48,533 nucleotides of DNA. It comes from Mangrovicoccus algicola (GTDB lineage: Bacteria; Pseudomonadota; Alphaproteobacteria; Rhodobacterales; Rhodobacteraceae). The notes under the pieces are model-generated. The model had not been told where the DNA came from and did not search any database. It saw nothing but the letters and a program-made list of their open reading frames with translations. This document shows, in pieces, positions 45,401 through 48,533 of the stretch; the first letter of the stretch is position 1; every line of letters begins with the position of its first letter. Location: assembly GCF_014903745.1 (NCBI RefSeq), contig NZ_JACVXA010000038.1:1-48533 (forward strand), written 5' to 3'. The position numbers were made by a program, and so were the translations under genes.

Positions 45401-45429
45401 AGAAGTCTCCCGGTTGGTTTGGTTTTTTG

Positions 45430-45458
45430 TCCCGGCACACGCGCGGCGCCTGCCGGGA
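45430..45458. other. Hairpin in the leader of the binding-protein gene
   Basis: TCCCGGCA (45430-45437) and TGCCGGGA (45451-45458) form a perfect eight-base-pair stem with a 13-base loop, 30 bases upstream of the binding-protein start. On the minus strand it is followed by an A run, so it is not an intrinsic terminator for the operon. Confidence 0.45.
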
Positions 45459-45492
45459 AGGTTCTGTCATCGCCGCATCGCGACAGTCGGGT

Positions 45493-45633
45493 TCAGCCCG
45501 ACGCGCCCGCGATCGCCACGATGACGAATGCTGCGATCGCGGCCAGGGCGACCGCATCGGACAGCCCCAGTGTCACGATCGAAGATTGCCGTCCTTTCAC
45601 CACTCGTACCACGTTTCGGTGTCCAGATTTCAT
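45493..45633 (-). CDS. Possible 46-residue membrane peptide inside the importer operon
   Basis: A short frame between the ATPase and binding-protein genes, same strand, beginning ATG 45633. The N-terminal 25 residues are basic (MKSGHRNVVRVVKGRQSS); the C-terminal half is one strongly hydrophobic helix (VALAAIAAFVIVAIAGASG). A ribosome-binding-like GTGAGGAAC lies directly upstream. The arrangement, positive-inside N terminus plus single helix, suits a small inner-membrane protein that might associate with the transporter. I recognise no family; chance occurrence cannot be excluded. Confidence 0.45.
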   Translation of the reverse strand: MKSGHRNVVRVVKGRQSSIVTLGLSDAVALAAIAAFVIVAIAGASG

Positions 45634-45690
45634 GTTCCTCACTCCGCCTGCACGGGCCGTCCCCGCGGGCGGATCCGTCCGCGCGGCGTG

Positions 45691-46785
45691 TCAGACCGGG
45701 TCCAGCGCGCGGGCATCGGCCGGATGCCAGCCGATCCTGATGCGCTGTCCGGGGCTGAGCCTCTCCTGGCCCTGGATGTTGCGGCATTTCATGACGAAAT
45801 CGTCATGCCCGGCGACGCGCAGCCGCGTACGGAAGAGATCGCCCATGTAGATGAATTCCAGCACATCCGCCTCCAGCGTGTGCCAGCCCGGCTGGATGCG
45901 GTCGGAGCGGAACTCGACCCTTTCAGGACGGATCGACACCAGGGTCTCGGATCCTGCGGCGCCGCTATTGACCGCGGTCGCGCCGATCAGCTCGCCGGTG
46001 GGCAGCCGCACGGTGGCTTGGTCGCCGCTCACGGACTCGATCTTGCCGCCCAGCTTGTTGTTTTCGCCGATGAACTGCGCCACGAAACTATTGTCGGGCC
46101 GTTCATACAGGTCCTCGGGCGGCGCCAGCTGCTGGATCCGGCCGTCATTGAACACCGCCACGCGGTCGGACATGGTCAGCGCCTCGGACTGGTCATGGGT
46201 GACGTAGACCACGGTGATGCCCAGCGATTCATGCAGATGCTTGATCTCGAACTGCATGTGTTCGCGCAGCTGCTTGTCCAGCGCGCCCAGCGGCTCGTCC
46301 ATCAGCACCAGGTCGGGATCGAAGACCAGCGCCCGGGCCAGGGCGATGCGCTGCTGCTGCCCCCCCGAAAGCTGCGCGGGACGGCGACCGGCGAAGCTGT
46401 TCATCTGCACCATGCCGAGCGCGCGCTTGATCTTGGTCTCGCGCTCGCCCTTGCCCATGCCGCGCACTTCCAGCGGAAAGCTCAGGTTCTCGGCCACGGT
46501 CATGTGGGGAAACAGCGCGTAATTCTGGAACACCATGCCGATGCCGCGCTTGTGCGGGGGGATGTGGTTGATCTCGCGCCCGGCCAGGCGGATCTCGCCG
46601 GACGTGGCGGTCTCGAACCCGGCCAGCATCATCAGGCAGGTCGTCTTGCCCGACCCCGACGGTCCCAGCATGGTGAGGAATTCGCCCTTGGGCATGGCAA
46701 GGTTCAGGTCCTTCACGACCAGGGTCTCGCCATCATAGCTTTTCTGCACGCGGTCGAATTCGACCATCGGCGCCGTCACGTCCAT
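45691..46785 (-). CDS. Spermidine/putrescine-type ABC transporter ATPase, PotA-like
   Basis: A 364-residue ATPase, first gene of the importer operon. Walker A is GPSGSGKTT, Q-loop VFQNYALFPHMTVAENL, signature LSGGQQQRIALARAL, Walker B LVLMDEPLGALDKQ, switch His in YVTHDQSEALTMSD. The C-terminal TOBE domain follows (VSIRPERVEFRSD). The HMQFEIKHLHESLGI stretch is common in PotA-type ATPases. ATG 46785 is taken as start, although GGGGTAGGT abuts it; GTG 46779 or TTG 46809 are alternatives. A repeat-rich operator-like sequence lies just upstream. Confidence 0.9.
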   Translation of the reverse strand: MDVTAPMVEFDRVQKSYDGETLVVKDLNLAMPKGEFLTMLGPSGSGKTTCLMMLAGFETATSGEIRLAGREINHIPPHKRGIGMVFQNYALFPHMTVAENLSFPLEVRGMGKGERETKIKRALGMVQMNSFAGRRPAQLSGGQQQRIALARALVFDPDLVLMDEPLGALDKQLREHMQFEIKHLHESLGITVVYVTHDQSEALTMSDRVAVFNDGRIQQLAPPEDLYERPDNSFVAQFIGENNKLGGKIESVSGDQATVRLPTGELIGATAVNSGAAGSETLVSIRPERVEFRSDRIQPGWHTLEADVLEFIYMGDLFRTRLRVAGHDDFVMKCRNIQGQERLSPGQRIRIGWHPADARALDPV

Positions 46786-46803
46786 ACCTACCCCGTTTCT
46801 TTT

Positions 46804-46830
46804 GCCCAAATATTGGGTAATCGCCCAAAT
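46804..46830. promoter_or_regulatory. Operator-like triple half-site upstream of the importer operon
   Basis: Half-sites CCCAAAT (46805-46811), TTGGG (46813-46817, inverted) and CCCAAAT (46824-46830) alternate in direction just upstream of the ATPase start. The first two form the inverted repeat CCCAA-ATA-TTGGG, and the second and third form TTGGG-N6-CCCAA. The two direct copies are 19 bases apart, about two helical turns. This suggests a repressor binding as two dimers; no regulator gene is adjacent. Confidence 0.5.
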
Positions 46831-46981
46831 CGCGTCCGTCTACGATTGTGCGGCACCGGGCTGGCGGCATGCTCGAGATTGATTAAACTTTGTGCATGTC
46901 AACCCGGCGTCATCTTCAAACGCGCGCGGTCGGACATGAAAGGCAGGCCGGGGATGCCAGGGGCCGCCCCCGGCCTCGGGA

Positions 46982-47185
46982 TCAGGTGGCGCCGCCGGTC
47001 CGGCGGGCGCGCAGATAGCCCAGTTCCGTGGCCAGCACGCCCAAAAGACCCGCCGCGATCATCGCGGCCTCGTCGCTGGCGGCAAGCTGGCCGCCCAGCC
47101 GCGGCGTCAGCAGTCCGGCGGAGACCAGCGCGCCGGAACCATAACGCAGCAGGATGCGGATCAGGGGAAGAATGGTCATGTCCAT
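46982..47185 (-). CDS. Small holin-like membrane protein
   Basis: A 67-residue protein starting MDMTILPLIRILLRYGSGAL. It has two hydrophobic stretches, LLRYGSGALVSAGLL and DEAAMIAAGLLGVLATELGY, joined by a polar turn, and a basic tail (LRARRTGGAT). The pattern resembles the Pam3-gp28-type putative phage holins found in alphaproteobacteria. No lysin or other phage gene is next to it, so it may be a domesticated or isolated copy. ATG 47185 is preferred because AAGGAG lies eight bases upstream; an in-frame ATG follows at 47179. Confidence 0.6.
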   Translation of the reverse strand: MDMTILPLIRILLRYGSGALVSAGLLTPRLGGQLAASDEAAMIAAGLLGVLATELGYLRARRTGGAT

Positions 47186-47307
47186 CTGGGGGTCTCCTTC
47201 GACTATGGGAACATGGCGCGCCCGTCGCAGGCGGCCGCATCCGTAGCTGCCAGTCAAAGGTGAAGGCCGCGCGGCGGCAGCGCGCGCAGCTCCCGCCACC
47301 GGAAGTG

Positions 47308-48360
47308 TCAGCCGCCGGTCAGCTTGCCCGGATGCAGCGAGACCAGGCCCCGCCGCGGACCCGGTTCCGCATCGGAAACCCAATCCGCGCCGCCCGCCCC
47401 CTGCACCAGCCGCCCGGGCCGGGATCCGGCGTCATTGCCCAGGAGGCCCCGGGCCCGCATCAGTTCCTCCAGCGCCGAACCGCCGCGACGCAGCACCCCG
47501 CGCCGCCAGAGCCGGAACAGCAGCCGGTCCTCGGCCAGGTCCAGCCCGGCGACATTTTCGGGCATCAGCGCCCCGTAGCCCTCGAAGAACCGGCGCCGGT
47601 CCTCCTCGCCCGTTCCGGCCCAGGGCGATCCCTCCGCGGCGGCCTCGGCCCGGCGCTGGCCGAGATCGACCAGGAATTTCGCCAGGTCGTGCTGCACGGG
47701 CCCGTAGACATCGTGTTCGCGATCGAACCCCACGGGGCGGCCGTCGCGCATGAAAAGGTTTCCCGCGTGGAAATCGCCGTGCAGCAGGCGCACCGGCCCC
47801 CGGGCGCCCCCCTGCTGCCGCTGGCGACGGCGCAGGCGGGCAAGGGCTTCGCCGATCGCCCCTTCCCCCTTCAGCAAGGGAAGCGCCGCCCGGGGCGGAG
47901 CGCGCCGCAGCAGCGGCAGCCGCCGCCCGGGACGGTGCAGCGCCGCAAGCCAGAGACCGGCCCGCAGCAGCATCTCCTCCCGCCCGGGCCCGCCAAGCAG
48001 CTCCGACAGCCGCGGCCCGTCGATCCATTCCATGGCCAGAAACCGGCCGCGGGCATCCAGATGGACCGGTGCCGCCGTCTCGGCCCCGGCTGCGGCCATG
48101 GCGGCAAGGGCCCGGTACTCCCCGGAATTGCGCCGCCGCGAGGCATGGGCCTTGATGGCCAGGTGCCGGCCGTCCGGCCCGCTCGCTTCGAGGATCACGC
48201 GACGGCGCCCGCCCCTGCGACCGGCATCGCGGCCGATCCGCAGCTCCCAGCCCCCGGCGCCGCCGGGCTGCGTCTCGATCCAGGACAGGATCGCCTCGCG
48301 CAGTCCGGTGGGCAGCGCGCCGATGCTTTCGGAAAGAGAAGAAAGGGATGATGGGGCCAT
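47308..48360 (-). CDS. Aminoglycoside-phosphotransferase-fold (APH-like) protein
   Basis: About 350 residues with a kinase-like fold. HLAIKAHASRRRNSGEYRAL holds the ATP-binding Lys and a Glu. FLAMEWIDGPRLSELLGG is the hinge, and LLHGDFHAGNLFMRDGRPVG is the catalytic HxDxxxxN loop. The metal-binding Asp lies in FDREHDVYGPVQHDLAKFL. Typical relatives phosphorylate small molecules or are lipopolysaccharide/choline-type kinases; no evidence points to antibiotic resistance. The C-terminal 40 residues are a disordered-looking extension. The start is not certain: ATG 48360 (MAPSSLSSLSE) lacks a clear ribosome-binding site. No partner gene indicates the substrate. Confidence 0.72.
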   Translation of the reverse strand: MAPSSLSSLSESIGALPTGLREAILSWIETQPGGAGGWELRIGRDAGRRGGRRRVILEASGPDGRHLAIKAHASRRRNSGEYRALAAMAAAGAETAAPVHLDARGRFLAMEWIDGPRLSELLGGPGREEMLLRAGLWLAALHRPGRRLPLLRRAPPRAALPLLKGEGAIGEALARLRRRQRQQGGARGPVRLLHGDFHAGNLFMRDGRPVGFDREHDVYGPVQHDLAKFLVDLGQRRAEAAAEGSPWAGTGEEDRRRFFEGYGALMPENVAGLDLAEDRLLFRLWRRGVLRRGGSALEELMRARGLLGNDAGSRPGRLVQGAGGADWVSDAEPGPRRGLVSLHPGKLTGG

Positions 48361-48477
48361 CGGCGATGATTTACGCCAATACAGCCGCGCATCAACCTCA
48401 ATCTCGGCCCTGTCCTGTGTGGGAATGAACAGGCAGGGCCGCAATTGCCGCACAGCCGCTGCGGCGCGGGTTTGGGG

Positions 48478-48499
48478 GCGCCCCGCGGGGGCGGGGCGC
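48478..48499. terminator. G+C-rich hairpin near the right edge
   Basis: GCGCCCCGC (48478-48486), loop GGGG, GCGGGGCGC (48491-48499): a perfect nine-base-pair stem between the APH-like gene and the partial gene at the edge, just after the latter's stop. It could end that minus-strand transcript, although no T tract follows. Confidence 0.5.
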
Positions 48500-48505
48500 G
48501 TCTGG

Positions 48506-48533
48506 TCAGGCGATCTTTGCCAGGAGCTCTTCG
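48506..48533 (-). CDS. Last codons of a gene running in from the right
   Basis: On the minus strand the edge reads EELLAKIA then TGA (48508-48506), followed by a strong hairpin. Eight codons are too few to identify the product. Coding is inferred from the amphipathic ending and hairpin position. Confidence 0.4.

Noticed and set aside
47308-48360. APH-like gene as an aminoglycoside resistance determinant
   Set aside because: Only the general kinase fold is visible; chromosomal context and divergence give no support for antibiotic modification.

Overview
The window looks like a chromosomal segment of a Rhodobacterales (Rhodobacteraceae/Paracoccaceae) alphaproteobacterium. DNA is strongly G+C-rich with matching codon use. 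Diagnostic alphaproteobacterial genes are the ClpXP adaptor SspB-alpha, the F-ATPase zeta-type inhibitor (DUF1476), an RNase E with a large insert inside its S1 domain, and an aglEFGAK alpha-glucoside locus in the rhizobial order. Most of the window is core genome. The accessory part is about 34.1-39.2 kb. No rRNA, tRNA or CRISPR array was recognised by eye.

Layout. 1-5.1 kb: DUF455 protein (5' end outside the window), chromate transporter chrA, sspB, fumC, a DUF4169 protein and a small ribbon-helix-helix protein. 5.2-8.5 kb: three tandem, overlapping, paralogous family-2-type glycosyltransferases. 8.5-12.7 kb: ccdA (minus), a TusA-like sulfur carrier (plus), and rne (minus) with a leader of about 0.3 kb. 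13.2-16.3 kb: a dctB/dctD-type two-component pair whose response regulator lacks the sigma-54 contact motif. 16.4-18.2 kb: purQ, purS, purC. 18.3-22.4 kb: zeta inhibitor, an MprF-like membrane protein, guaB. 22.5-31.2 kb: complete alpha-glucoside uptake and hydrolysis operon (aglE-F-G-A-K, minus), the divergent LacI-type regulator aglR, and glucokinase. Sugar is bound, imported, hydrolysed to glucose and phosphorylated by genes lying side by side.

31.3-36.2 kb: a chemotaxis operon, STAS-cheY-cheA-cheW-cheR-cheY-unknown, with tight or overlapping junctions. It has no cheB or cheD. Base composition falls along the operon from typical G+C-rich to very A+T-rich. The last gene encodes a small helical protein with a DxxxQ sequence that could be a CheZ/CheT-type phosphatase; this is an inference. 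The operon ends beside a broken IS3-family element (36284-37585) with a nonsense codon and a short palindrome-bearing insertion. A hairpin-rich stretch follows, then a decayed IS5/IS1182-type transposase whose right end is missing where it meets pit.

39.2-48.5 kb: core genes resume on the minus strand. These are a Pit-type phosphate transporter, the ychF GTPase, a spermidine/putrescine-type ABC importer (ATPase, a possible 46-residue membrane peptide, binding protein, two permeases), a small holin-like membrane protein, an aminoglycoside-phosphotransferase-fold protein, and the last codons of another gene at the right edge.

The most unusual points are the che operon end (possible new phosphatase, missing cheB, composition gradient, IS scar), the glycosyltransferase triplet, the DctD without GAFTGA, and the palindrome inserted in the IS3 element.
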